Shown here piece by piece: positions 16,090-23,825 of a DNA stretch of 42,928 bases. The notes beneath the pieces are model-generated. The model made no database searches, had not been told where the DNA came from, and saw only the letters and a program-made list of their open reading frames with translations. The stretch lies in the NCBI RefSeq assembly GCF_905207245.1, contig NZ_CAJLKP010000054.1, positions 1 to 42,928 of the forward strand, read 5' to 3'. The position numbers were made by a program, and so were the translations under genes. The DNA is from an uncultured Bacteroides sp. Its GTDB lineage: Bacteria; Bacteroidota; Bacteroidia; Bacteroidales; Bacteroidaceae. Each line of letters begins with the position of its first letter. The stretch's first letter is position 1.

Positions 16090-18672
16090 AGTGACTGGTA
16101 TTGCCTTCAACTGTTTCAGCTCCGACGTACCACCATAAAGTATTTCATAATCACCTTCTATCGGGCGCATCGTGTTGGTTTCCGTATCGAACCATTCGAA
16201 ATCTTCTTTGCTTAATGATACGGTCACATTGTTGGTTGCCCCTTTGGCGATATTTACACGCTTAAAGGCGCGGAGTGCATGCGACGGACCTTCTTTATCG
16301 CTCGGACGGCGGAGATACACCTGTACCACTTCTTCCCCGTCGCGTTCACCCGTATTGCTCACGGGGATGGTCAGGATGGTTTGTTCTCCATCTTTCACTT
16401 CTTGTGTATTTAAAGAAGCGTCTCCGTAACGGAATGTGGTATAGCTCAAACCATGCCCGAAGGGGAAGAGCGGAGTTTCCGTCATGTACCGGTACGTGCG
16501 CCCTTTCATGGAATAATCTTCAAAGCCAGGCAGTTGGCTCGTGCTTTTATAGAAAGTAATCGGAAGTCGTCCTGCCGGATTGTAATCTCCGAAAAGGACA
16601 TTGGCGATATCCGTACAACCGGCCTGACCTGGATACCAAGCCTGTAAAATGGCGTCGCATGTCTTTGTTTCCGGTGTCAGGGCGATGGCGGAACCGGAGA
16701 AGTTGACGAATACCACCTTCTTTCCGGCTTTCTTTAATTCGGCAAGTAGGCGGCTTTGGATGGACGGAAGTTCGATTGTTTCGCGGTCGCCTCCTTTGAA
16801 GCCAGGGATGTTGACGTGCATTTCTTCACCTTCCACAGCTGGGGATATGCCGCCGGCAAAGACGATGACATCTGCATTTTTCACCCGGGCCACGGTCTGA
16901 TTCAAGTCAACCGGTATCTCGCGTCCCATGTCGAAGTTGAGGGCTGCGTCGCGGAAGCGAAACATGAAGTCGATTTTGATGCGATATTCCTTTCCGGCTT
17001 CTGCCTGAAGGGTATATATCTTGGCGTTGTTTTTGAAATTGACACCACCTGCCACTTCTTCGCCATCGATGGCAAGCTTCGTGATGCCCTGTGTCTGGAA
17101 GCGGAAGGCGATGTCTTCGCTCTTTTCAGGACGGAATACGGACTCGTAGCTGGCGGAGAAGTCGGTGAGGTTGACACCCGCTGCAAAGGCGGTGGCCCCA
17201 GTAGTGATGAAGTGGAACGGAGTGCTGATTTGTGTGGTCACATCAGGGTCTCCTTCCTGTTTCGTATTGTTCCAATACTTGGCACTGAAACCTTGCTTGC
17301 CGTCTATGCTGCACTGCTGGAATACGCTTTGCAGGGTGACGTCGGAAGTCAGGTCGCAACCCGGTTCGTAGATGATTTGCGCTTCGGGCAGATATTGGCG
17401 GATGCCTTCGAGCAGGGTGACGGTATGTCCCGGAAAACCGTTATAGTTGCCCCATTGCATCACGGAGTCGTTGGCGTTGGGACCCACTACAGCTACTTTC
17501 AGGTTCTTGTTCAGTGGCAGTACGTTTTGGTTGTTTTGCAGCAGTACGAGGCTTTCGCGTGCCATGCGCAGTGCCAGTTCGCGGTGTTTTTTGCTGTCTA
17601 CCACGCTGTAAGGAATCTGTGCCCAGGATACCAGTTCCGGACTGTCCATTTCGCCCAGCTCAAAGCGTGCTTTCATCAGGCGTTTCAGTGATATGTCTAT
17701 TTTCTTTTCGTCAATCAGTCCTTGTTCCACGGCTTGGGGCAGTGAAGCATAGCTTTCTCCACATTCTACGTCCGTTCCCGTCAGGACGGCTTTGGCGGAA
17801 GCGTGTTCTTTGTCCGGTTCCGTTTCGTGAGCGCCTTTATTGAAAAAGTCGTTGATTGCCCAACAGTCGGATACGATGATACCGTCGTAGGCCCATTCGT
17901 CGCGGAGTATCTGCACCAACAGGCGATTGCTTCCACAGCAGGGTTCACCTTCGAAGCGGTTGTAGGCACACATCACTTCTTTTACGTGTGCTTTCTGAAC
18001 GAGGTCTTTGAATGCGGGCAGGTAAGTTTCCCACAGGTCGCGCGGGTCCACGTTTTCGGCATCGAAGCTATGGCGGTTCCATTCGGGACCGGAGTGTACG
18101 GCAAAGTGCTTGGCGCAGGCGTGCAGCTTATTATATTTTTCCTCTTCGGGACCTTGCAAACCGTGTACTACTGCCATACCCATTTGTCCGGTCAGGTAAG
18201 GGTCTTCACCGTAAGTTTCCTGTCCCCGTCCCCAGCGCGGGTCGCGGAAGATGTTGACGTTGGGAGTCCACATCGTAAGTCCCTGATAGCGTTTCAGTCC
18301 GCCTTCTTTGCTGAACTCTGCGGTCTTGGCACGGGCTTCGTCGGAGACTGCCGTAAATACGTCGTAGAGCAAATCGTTGTTGAAAGAGGCTCCCATACCG
18401 ATGGCTTGCGGAAATACGGTAGCCAGCCCGGCACGACCCACTCCGTGCAGTGCTTCGTTCCACCAGTCATAGGCTTTGATGCCCAGTCGGGGGATGGCGG
18501 GAGAGGTGTTTTGCATCAATGAAGCTTTTTCTTCCAACGTCAGTCTGCCTACCAGGTCGGCGGCACGCTCTTCCGGTGTCAGTGCCGGATTTTTGTAAGG
18601 GGGTTGGGAACATGAGAGGAAGCATAAACATAGGCATCCAATCCCGGTGAGTAACTGAAATTTCTTTTTCAT
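16081..18672 (-). CDS. GH3 lipoprotein, beta-xylosidase type with PA14 insert
   Basis: This is an 863-residue exo-hydrolase with a lipoprotein signal (Cys21 in CFLSCS). The N-terminal GH3 barrel includes YDWWNEALHGVGRAG, MWTPNVNIFRDPRWGRGQET and the nucleophile motif IIVSDCWA (Asp269). The second GH3 domain follows (VVGPNANDSVMQWGNY). A PA14-like insert begins near FSAKYWNNTKQEG (~470-600). The C-terminal fibronectin-III-like domain includes FPFGHGLSYTTFRYGD and DGEEVVQVYLRRP. Length and organisation resemble Xyl3A-type xylan 1,4-beta-xylosidases of Prevotella and Bacteroides. It would release xylose (or glucose, if a beta-glucosidase) from non-reducing ends, complementing the downstream GH8. 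The final codons lie inside an inverted-repeat arm. Confidence 0.92.
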   Translation of the reverse strand: MKKKFQLLTGIGCLCLCFLSCSQPPYKNPALTPEERAADLVGRLTLEEKASLMQNTSPAIPRLGIKAYDWWNEALHGVGRAGLATVFPQAIGMGASFNNDLLYDVFTAVSDEARAKTAEFSKEGGLKRYQGLTMWTPNVNIFRDPRWGRGQETYGEDPYLTGQMGMAVVHGLQGPEEEKYNKLHACAKHFAVHSGPEWNRHSFDAENVDPRDLWETYLPAFKDLVQKAHVKEVMCAYNRFEGEPCCGSNRLLVQILRDEWAYDGIIVSDCWAINDFFNKGAHETEPDKEHASAKAVLTGTDVECGESYASLPQAVEQGLIDEKKIDISLKRLMKARFELGEMDSPELVSWAQIPYSVVDSKKHRELALRMARESLVLLQNNQNVLPLNKNLKVAVVGPNANDSVMQWGNYNGFPGHTVTLLEGIRQYLPEAQIIYEPGCDLTSDVTLQSVFQQCSIDGKQGFSAKYWNNTKQEGDPDVTTQISTPFHFITTGATAFAAGVNLTDFSASYESVFRPEKSEDIAFRFQTQGITKLAIDGEEVAGGVNFKNNAKIYTLQAEAGKEYRIKIDFMFRFRDAALNFDMGREIPVDLNQTVARVKNADVIVFAGGISPAVEGEEMHVNIPGFKGGDRETIELPSIQSRLLAELKKAGKKVVFVNFSGSAIALTPETKTCDAILQAWYPGQAGCTDIANVLFGDYNPAGRLPITFYKSTSQLPGFEDYSMKGRTYRYMTETPLFPFGHGLSYTTFRYGDASLNTQEVKDGEQTILTIPVSNTGERDGEEVVQVYLRRPSDKEGPSHALRAFKRVNIAKGATNNVTVSLSKEDFEWFDTETNTMRPIEGDYEILYGGTSELKQLKAIPVTVK

Positions 18673-18731
18673 TGTATTAGTGCTTTTACTATTATTAATA
18701 GACTCCTGTTTCGCCGTTTGTATGGCGCTTA

Positions 18732-18739
18732 CAAAAATA
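18732..18739 (-). promoter_or_regulatory. Candidate -7 box of the GH3-GH8 unit
   Basis: Read on the - strand, TATTTTTG fits TAnnTTTG and lies 59 bases before the GH3 start codon. No TTTG is seen at the -33 position. The repeated TGTAAC boxes at 18,791-18,838 would lie upstream of it. Confidence 0.45.
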
Positions 18740-18790
18740 GGAAGAAAAAGAGATTCGGGGGAGAAATGTTATTTCAGATAGTTGAGTCTA

Positions 18791-18838
18791 TGTTACAGAT
18801 TTCTTGTGTATGTTACATCTTCTTTCGCTGAGGTTACA
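18791..18838 (-). promoter_or_regulatory. Three GTTACA direct repeats at helical spacing upstream of GH3
   Basis: TGTTACA begins at 18,791 and 18,811 and GGTTACA at 18,832, giving spacings of 20 and 21 bases, two DNA turns each. On the GH3 strand they read TGTAACM-type boxes about 50-100 bases upstream of the candidate -7 box, a usual place for an activator. The third copy overlaps the stop codon of the neighbouring methyltransferase gene. The regulator is unknown. Confidence 0.5.
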
Positions 18839-20063
18839 TCGGGAGGGAAATGGCCTTTTCACACTTGATAAGTACTTTCTGTTCATTATTCAGGGTAGTG
18901 GCAAATAGGTAGACTTCTCCACCTTCGGACAGCTTAAGGCGTTTTCGCAATTCCGCCACAGAAGCGGGGAAGTTACGTACCGTAATATTGGCTTTCCTGA
19001 TGTCTCCCAATGCGGCTTTTATTTCTTTCTTATTCAGCGTGCACAGTCCTGTTATCCGAAAACTCCTTCCGGGGAAGTCCTCTATCAGTTCGCCGGAAGT
19101 GTAAAGATGGCTGTTAGGATGCAACTTCTCCACCTTATATATATGGGTGATGTTGCGGAAAGCACCCGCTTTGAGGATTGAGGCATTCGGTTCGTACAGA
19201 TACTTGCCGGGGATATCCGTATATTTACCCGTACTCGACAACTCCTGGCCGCGTGTAAAGACGAACGCTTGTCCGTATCCTTGTCTGCTCTTTCCTTCTT
19301 TAGTAGTCAGGTTGATGCAATGAATGGGAATGTTTTCCGGTGCAACAGTACCATGCCCCAGTATCAGTAACAGCTCTTTGCATTCATTATTGACAGAAAC
19401 GATGTGTGCTTCCTGCACATGCTTCAGGTCTTGAATTGCCAGAGTCAGGTCGAGCATAGGGGAGAGTTTCACCATGACGTGCCGGGCCTTGGCAAGCAAT
19501 AGTGCTTCCAGTTCCGCTACGTCCGGTTCACAGTCGGCAATGGCGACGGTCTTCCCTCCGTGCCCGTCCCGGCGGGCAGGGTCGATGAATATCCAATCTA
19601 CGGGAGACATTTCTTGCAGATAAGAAACTCCGTCGGCGTTTACTACTTGAATATGGTTCAGCCCCAATAATGGAAAATTGTGTGTGGCAATCCTGCACAG
19701 CGCTTCCTGACGTTCTACGTAAGTGGCTTGCCGGAACTTCGTCGATAGAAAGGCGCAGTCTATTCCAAAACCTCCGGTGAGGTCGGTCAGTGTGCCGGAT
19801 GAGGCTTCGGGGATGATAGATGCTTTATATTGCGCAGTTGCCTCTGAGGAACATTGTTCCAAGGACAGGTGGCGGGGATACAGAATACCGTCCATCGCAT
19901 GCCATGACGGTATTTTCTCTGCCGCAGCCTGCCTGCCGGCTATCTGTATCAGTGCTGCGGGCATATCCACACCGGGATGCTTCTGCGCCTGCAAAGCCAG
20001 ACTACGTACATCGTCGTTGCGGTGCTCGCGGATAAAACGGAGGGTTTCGTCATTCAGTTCCAT
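18834..20063 (-). CDS. Class I SAM-dependent methyltransferase, PG_1098 type
   Basis: This is a 409-residue cytoplasmic protein. An N-terminal helical region (~1-90) precedes a Rossmann-type SAM-binding domain with TDLTGGFGIDCAFLS as motif I and a catalytic-type block WIFIDPARRDGHGG. The C-terminal part (~330-400) fits the THUMP/ferredoxin-like domain described for Porphyromonas PG_1098 proteins. RNA is the likely substrate by family resemblance; the exact target is unknown. It follows the M50-like gene with a 48-base gap that contains its own -7 box. The start codon lies only nine bases after that box. Confidence 0.87.
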   Translation of the reverse strand: MELNDETLRFIREHRNDDVRSLALQAQKHPGVDMPAALIQIAGRQAAAEKIPSWHAMDGILYPRHLSLEQCSSEATAQYKASIIPEASSGTLTDLTGGFGIDCAFLSTKFRQATYVERQEALCRIATHNFPLLGLNHIQVVNADGVSYLQEMSPVDWIFIDPARRDGHGGKTVAIADCEPDVAELEALLLAKARHVMVKLSPMLDLTLAIQDLKHVQEAHIVSVNNECKELLLILGHGTVAPENIPIHCINLTTKEGKSRQGYGQAFVFTRGQELSSTGKYTDIPGKYLYEPNASILKAGAFRNITHIYKVEKLHPNSHLYTSGELIEDFPGRSFRITGLCTLNKKEIKAALGDIRKANITVRNFPASVAELRKRLKLSEGGEVYLFATTLNNEQKVLIKCEKAISLPM

Positions 20064-20071
20064 CGGGGGGA

Positions 20072-20079
20072 CAAAGATA
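20072..20079 (-). promoter_or_regulatory. -7 box very close to the methyltransferase start
   Basis: On the - strand TATCTTTG fits TAnnTTTG and ends nine bases before the ATG. Only a C-rich run lies between, with no purine-rich ribosome site. A leaderless or nearly leaderless mRNA would result if this box is used. Confidence 0.5.
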
Positions 20080-20111
20080 ATTATTATAAAGTAATAATGT
20101 AAAAGTAATAA

Positions 20112-21269
20112 TTACAACTGCACTCCTGCCTCCCGGAGCATCTTCTCCATGATTTCCAAATCAGCGATAACCTCTCCCTGTTGCAAGTATCTGTCCCGGT
20201 TGCGGGCGACTTTCCCGTAAATCTCTTTAGCTTTCTCCGGTTGGTTATCATAATATAAAGCAAGGGCGCACAACAGGCGTTGCTTGGAAGACATCATATT
20301 CTTGTATCGGAGGGCATATCCCTTTAGCTTGTCTGTATAAAGCCGCTCTATTTCTTCTTTTCTCCGGGCACCTGCCAGTTCGAGGAACAAGAGCTCGCAA
20401 GAGATTTCCTTTACGAACAATCCCGCTATCTCTCCTTCGTGCTGCATCAGTTCTCTAAAGACCTTCTCTGCTGCTGCAAAATCTCCCCGGTCGATATGCA
20501 ACGAGCCGTAAGCAGCTTTGGCGGATACTTGGAAAGTGTTGCCGTAATCTGTTATTTCATCATCCGGGAACCATGCTTCCGGCATATCTTTCAGCCTTGT
20601 ACCGGTCATGAGGGCGGCATTGATGGATAATTGCTGTGCCAGATACTTCCGGGTCTCAGGGGCTTTGGACATGAATATCAGGTTGTAAGCATCATTGGTG
20701 ATGCCGGACATTTTCAGTGGTATGCCGTTCATCAGTGCCAGAAAGAAGCCGCAGATAAAAAAGAGCAGCAGAAACATATGCAATGCCATCGGTGCTCCGG
20801 GAAACATTATCCAGAGGATGAGAGCAATGATTGCCGTCAGCAGATTCATCAGTACACCGCCTGCATTGTACCAGAAATAAGGCAACTGACTGTAAGGCCG
20901 GTCCGGTGGAGAAAGCAGGCATTGGCCGCCCGTGCCGGAGATGGAGAAACGCTTGAAGCGGAAGCGCCCTTTGTCCTTTATCAGTGTGATGTTGCCCACA
21001 CGGAAAGACACGAACCGGTAACCGGTGGCAAGTCCGAAAACCAGATGCCCCGCTTCGTGCAGGATGATTTGCGCGAATACGGCAAGGATGAGGCAAACCA
21101 TTGACAGGACACAGGACAGCAATAGGGTGGCTATCTGCACATTTCCCATTTTCCCTAAGAAGTCGCTTACGGAAGTGCCTGTAAACATGACGATGCAGAA
21201 CATCACTGCCCCGAAACCGATGCATGCACCGAACAGGGTGGAAAGTATAAGTTTGAGAGCTTGTTTCAT
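20112..21269 (-). CDS. M50-like (site-2-protease family) membrane metalloprotease
   Basis: This is a 385-residue integral membrane protein. The ATG at 21,269 is chosen over a longer open frame because it opens a membrane segment (MKQALKLILSTLFGACIGFG) and is preceded by AGGAAC. Two transmembrane helices lead to the zinc motif HEAGH (His71, Glu72, His75). Further segments include YFWYNAGGVLMNLLTAI and LMNGIPLKMSGITNDAYNL, whose Asp may be the third ligand. The C-terminal ~150 residues look like cytoplasmic helical repeats (AAYGSLHIDRGDFAAAEKVFRE). It may cut membrane-embedded substrates, but no partner is encoded nearby. It lies between the dipeptidase and methyltransferase genes and has its own -7 box. 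Confidence 0.82.
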   Translation of the reverse strand: MKQALKLILSTLFGACIGFGAVMFCIVMFTGTSVSDFLGKMGNVQIATLLLSCVLSMVCLILAVFAQIILHEAGHLVFGLATGYRFVSFRVGNITLIKDKGRFRFKRFSISGTGGQCLLSPPDRPYSQLPYFWYNAGGVLMNLLTAIIALILWIMFPGAPMALHMFLLLFFICGFFLALMNGIPLKMSGITNDAYNLIFMSKAPETRKYLAQQLSINAALMTGTRLKDMPEAWFPDDEITDYGNTFQVSAKAAYGSLHIDRGDFAAAEKVFRELMQHEGEIAGLFVKEISCELLFLELAGARRKEEIERLYTDKLKGYALRYKNMMSSKQRLLCALALYYDNQPEKAKEIYGKVARNRDRYLQQGEVIADLEIMEKMLREAGVQL

Positions 21270-21307
21270 AGTTGTTCCTGTATGAGTTTTTACCTTGTTT
21301 CTCTGCA

Positions 21308-21315
21308 CAAATATA
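21308..21315 (-). promoter_or_regulatory. -7 box of the M50-like gene
   Basis: On the - strand TATATTTG fits TAnnTTTG and lies 38 bases before the ATG at 21,269. This supports that start over the longer frame, whose extra codons would overlap the promoter. No clear -33 box is seen. Confidence 0.5.
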
Positions 21316-21331
21316 GGGAATATAGGGGATT

Positions 21332-21997
21332 TTACGGTATAACCCTGTATTTTTGTTTGGCTTCCTGACGGCTGCACCAGTTGAAGTGCCACCATTCGCT
21401 GGGCAGAGTGCGGAAACCTGCGGCGCGCATAACAGTGCGCAGCAGTTGTCGGTTCTCCTGTTCCTGTTTCGTTATTTTTCCACTTTGCACCAATGCGGCT
21501 TCGTTCGTGATGTGGGCTTCGGAACCCAGGTGGTCCACTTTCGTACCCATCGGCAGAGGGGCACCCGCTTCATCCAGTATGCTGATGTCTACTGCCAGGC
21601 CGTAGTTGTGCAGGCCCCCGCCACGAGCCGGGTTGGAGACGTAGATATATTTGGAAGTGCCTTTCACCACGTTCCACATCTTTTGCTGTACGCTCATGGG
21701 GCGGGCGGCGTCGTAAACAATCAGTCGGTAGCGGGGATGTCGCTTCTTTAATTCCTGTTGCGCCCGCAGTAATCCTTTCAGGGCGTCGGAGTGCAGATAG
21801 GCCTCGTGCAAATCTTCGTATAACACCCGTCCGGTGAAGTTATCGGCGCGGGTATACATCAGGTCGATGGCAATGGTGCTGTCCGCTTCGGCAATGTTTA
21901 CGAAACCGAGACTTTCCATGTGGCGGGCAGTCTGGCTTTGCTGCGCTGTGAGGGGCATGAACCAGAAGGTTATTAAAAGATAAAATAGATGTTTCAT
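21332..21997 (-). CDS. Peptidase M15D, D-Ala-D-Ala dipeptidase (VanX/DdpX type)
   Basis: This is a 221-residue exported protein with a signal peptide (MKHLFYLLITFWFMPLTAQQ). The family blocks are present: FVNIAEADSTIAIDLMYTRADNF, the substrate-binding Arg in YDAARPMSVQQ, the zinc ligands in GGLHNYGLAVDISI (His and Asp) and the catalytic Glu with third ligand His in SEWWHFNW. It would split D-Ala-D-Ala dipeptides in the periplasm, most likely for cell-wall turnover. No vancomycin-resistance partner genes are present, so a resistance role is not supported. It is divergent from catalase. Confidence 0.92.
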   Translation of the reverse strand: MKHLFYLLITFWFMPLTAQQSQTARHMESLGFVNIAEADSTIAIDLMYTRADNFTGRVLYEDLHEAYLHSDALKGLLRAQQELKKRHPRYRLIVYDAARPMSVQQKMWNVVKGTSKYIYVSNPARGGGLHNYGLAVDISILDEAGAPLPMGTKVDHLGSEAHITNEAALVQSGKITKQEQENRQLLRTVMRAAGFRTLPSEWWHFNWCSRQEAKQKYRVIP

Positions 21998-22016
21998 ACA
22001 ATTCTTTTAGGGGTTG

Positions 22017-22024
22017 CAAAGGTA
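22017..22024 (-). promoter_or_regulatory. -7 box of the dipeptidase gene
   Basis: On the - strand TACCTTTG fits TAnnTTTG, 19 bases before the ATG. No -33 TTTG is obvious. Confidence 0.5.
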
Positions 22025-22060
22025 CGAATTCTCAAGGAATTACCTATATTTGTGAGATAC

Positions 22061-22096
22061 ATAGATTTTGTCTATCAGTGTATAGATTCTGTCGGT
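22061..22096 (+). promoter_or_regulatory. OxyR-like operator upstream of catalase
   Basis: The pattern is ATAG-N7-CTAT-N6-ATAG-N7-CGGT. OxyR sites are known as ATAG-N7-CTAT-N7-ATAG-N7-CTAT, so three of four quarter sites match fully and the centre is one base shorter. The right end overlaps the -33 region of the catalase promoter, as expected for a peroxide-responsive regulator. Regulation of catalase by OxyR is established in Bacteroides fragilis; use of this site is inferred. Confidence 0.7.
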
Positions 22097-22126
22097 TGGA
22101 GGTAAACTTAAGAAGAACTACTTTTG
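22096..22126 (+). promoter_or_regulatory. Catalase promoter
   Basis: TACTTTTG at 22,119-22,126 is a perfect TAnnTTTG -7 box, with TTGG at 22,096-22,099 about 20 bases upstream as the -33 element. The start codon follows 38 bases after the -7 box. Confidence 0.72.
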
Positions 22127-22164
22127 TTACATAAATAATTCATTCATTCATTAAACAAAATCCC

Positions 22165-23631
22165 ATGGAAGAGAAAAAACTAACCGCTGCTAATGGTCGA
22201 CTAATCGCCGACAATCAGAACACCCAGACAGCCGGGCAACGTGGTCCGGTCATGATGCAAGACCCCTGGTTTCTTGAGAAACTTGCCCACTTTGACCGTG
22301 AAGTGATTCCCGAAAGACGTATGCATGCCAAAGGCTCCGGTGCTTATGGTACGTTTACCGTGACACATGACATTACGAAGTACACCCGTGCCGCCATCTT
22401 CAGCGAAGTAGGCAAGCAGACGGAGTGCTTTGTCCGTTTCTCCACCGTAGCCGGTGAACGCGGGGCTGCCGATGCCGAGCGTGACATCCGTGGTTTTGCC
22501 ATGAAGTTCTATACCGAAGAAGGCAACTGGGACCTGGTAGGAAATAATACTCCTGTATTCTTCCTGCGCGATCCGTTGAAATTCCCCGACCTGAACCACG
22601 CCGTCAAGCGTGACCCGCGCACCAATATGCGTAGTCCGAATAACAACTGGGATTTCTGGACTCTTCTGCCCGAATCTCTCCATCAGGTGACTATCACTAT
22701 GAGTCCCCGTGGCATTCCTTATTCTTATCGCCACATGCACGGTTTCGGCAGTCATACCTACAGCTTCATCAATGCCGATAACAAACGCATCTGGGTGAAG
22801 TTCCACCTGCACACCCTGCAAGGCATTAAAAACCTGACTGACCAGGAAGCCGAAGCCATCATTGCCAAGGATCGCGAATCACATCAGCGGGATTTGTACG
22901 AGAGCATCGAGAAAGGCGATTTCCCGAAGTGGAAGTTCCAGATTCAATTAATGACTGAGGAAGAAGCGGATCATTACCGCATTAATCCATTTGACCTGAC
23001 GAAGGTTTGGCCGCATAAAGATTTTCCGTTGCAGGATGTAGGTATTCTGGAACTGAACCGTAATCCCGAAAACTACTTCGCCGAAGTGGAACAAGCTGCC
23101 TTCAACCCCCAGAATATTGTAGAAGGTATCGGCTTCTCTCCCGACAAGATGCTACAAGGACGCCTCTTCTCTTATGGCGATGCCCAACGCTATCGCTTGG
23201 GTGTAAACTCAGAACAAATTCCGGTGAACAAGCCCCGTTGTCCGTTCCATGCCTACCATCGTGACGGCGCCATGCGCGTAGATGGTAACTATGGCTCAGC
23301 CAAAAGTTATGAACCGAACAGTTATGGCGAATGGCAGGATTCTCCCGAGAAGAAAGAGCCGCCCTTGAAGGTTCATGGCGACGTTTATAACTACAACGAG
23401 CGCGAATATGATGATGATTACTACAGCCAGCCGGGCGACCTGTTCCGTCTGATGCCTGCGGACGAGCAACAACTATTGTTTGAAAACACTGCCCGCGCCA
23501 TGGGTGATGCCGAACTCTTCATTAAGCAGCGCCATGTGCGCAATTGCTACAAGGCGGATCCGGCTTATGGCACAGGTGTAGCCAAAGCTTTGGGTATTGA
23601 CCTGGATGCAGCTTTGAAAGAGACGCGATAG
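22165..23631 (+). CDS. katA: Monofunctional haem catalase, small-subunit type
   Basis: This is a 488-residue enzyme that splits hydrogen peroxide to water and oxygen. Active-site residues are intact: His54 in RRMHAKGSGAYG, Asn127 in NWDLVGNNTPVFF and the haem-ligand Tyr337 in RLFSYGDAQRYRLG. Length and the block PRCPFHAYHRDGAM fit clade 3 small-subunit catalases. There is no signal peptide, so it is cytoplasmic. It is transcribed alone from a promoter overlapped by an OxyR-like site. The Bacteroides fragilis enzyme is called KatB, so the symbol katA is conventional only. Confidence 0.97.
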   Translation: MEEKKLTAANGRLIADNQNTQTAGQRGPVMMQDPWFLEKLAHFDREVIPERRMHAKGSGAYGTFTVTHDITKYTRAAIFSEVGKQTECFVRFSTVAGERGAADAERDIRGFAMKFYTEEGNWDLVGNNTPVFFLRDPLKFPDLNHAVKRDPRTNMRSPNNNWDFWTLLPESLHQVTITMSPRGIPYSYRHMHGFGSHTYSFINADNKRIWVKFHLHTLQGIKNLTDQEAEAIIAKDRESHQRDLYESIEKGDFPKWKFQIQLMTEEEADHYRINPFDLTKVWPHKDFPLQDVGILELNRNPENYFAEVEQAAFNPQNIVEGIGFSPDKMLQGRLFSYGDAQRYRLGVNSEQIPVNKPRCPFHAYHRDGAMRVDGNYGSAKSYEPNSYGEWQDSPEKKEPPLKVHGDVYNYNEREYDDDYYSQPGDLFRLMPADEQQLLFENTARAMGDAELFIKQRHVRNCYKADPAYGTGVAKALGIDLDAALKETR

Positions 23632-23762
23632 GTATGAATTGTCTTTTGATGAATGACAGGTTATAACTATCAATTCTAAATCGTTTTTTGTCATACTTTG
23701 CCTACATCCTACACCAATGTCCGCTTTCTATTGATTGTCAATTAGATATCGGAGATGTAAAA

Positions 23763-23800
23763 GGGTGTAGGCAGATGTATGAAATCTTCTGCCTACACCC
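23763..23800. terminator. Strong hairpin downstream of catalase
   Basis: GGGTGTAGGCAGA and TCTGCCTACACCC form a perfect 13-base-pair stem around a 12-base loop. It starts 132 bases after the catalase stop and has no T run after it on the + strand; on the - strand the stem is followed by TTTTAC. It could serve as a terminator or be part of a small repeat, since CCTACAYCC words also occur at 23,701 and 23,708. Confidence 0.55.
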
Positions 23801-23825
23801 CGAAACATGCCTTGAAGTGCATGGA

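Noticed and set aside
16756..17691. Open frame of 311 codons on the + strand
   Set aside because: It is antisense to the GH3 gene and has low-complexity, non-protein-like composition.
21332..21997. Vancomycin-resistance role for the VanX-like dipeptidase
   Set aside because: No vanH, vanA/B ligase or vanRS genes are nearby. Chromosomal M15D dipeptidases are common in Bacteroidetes.
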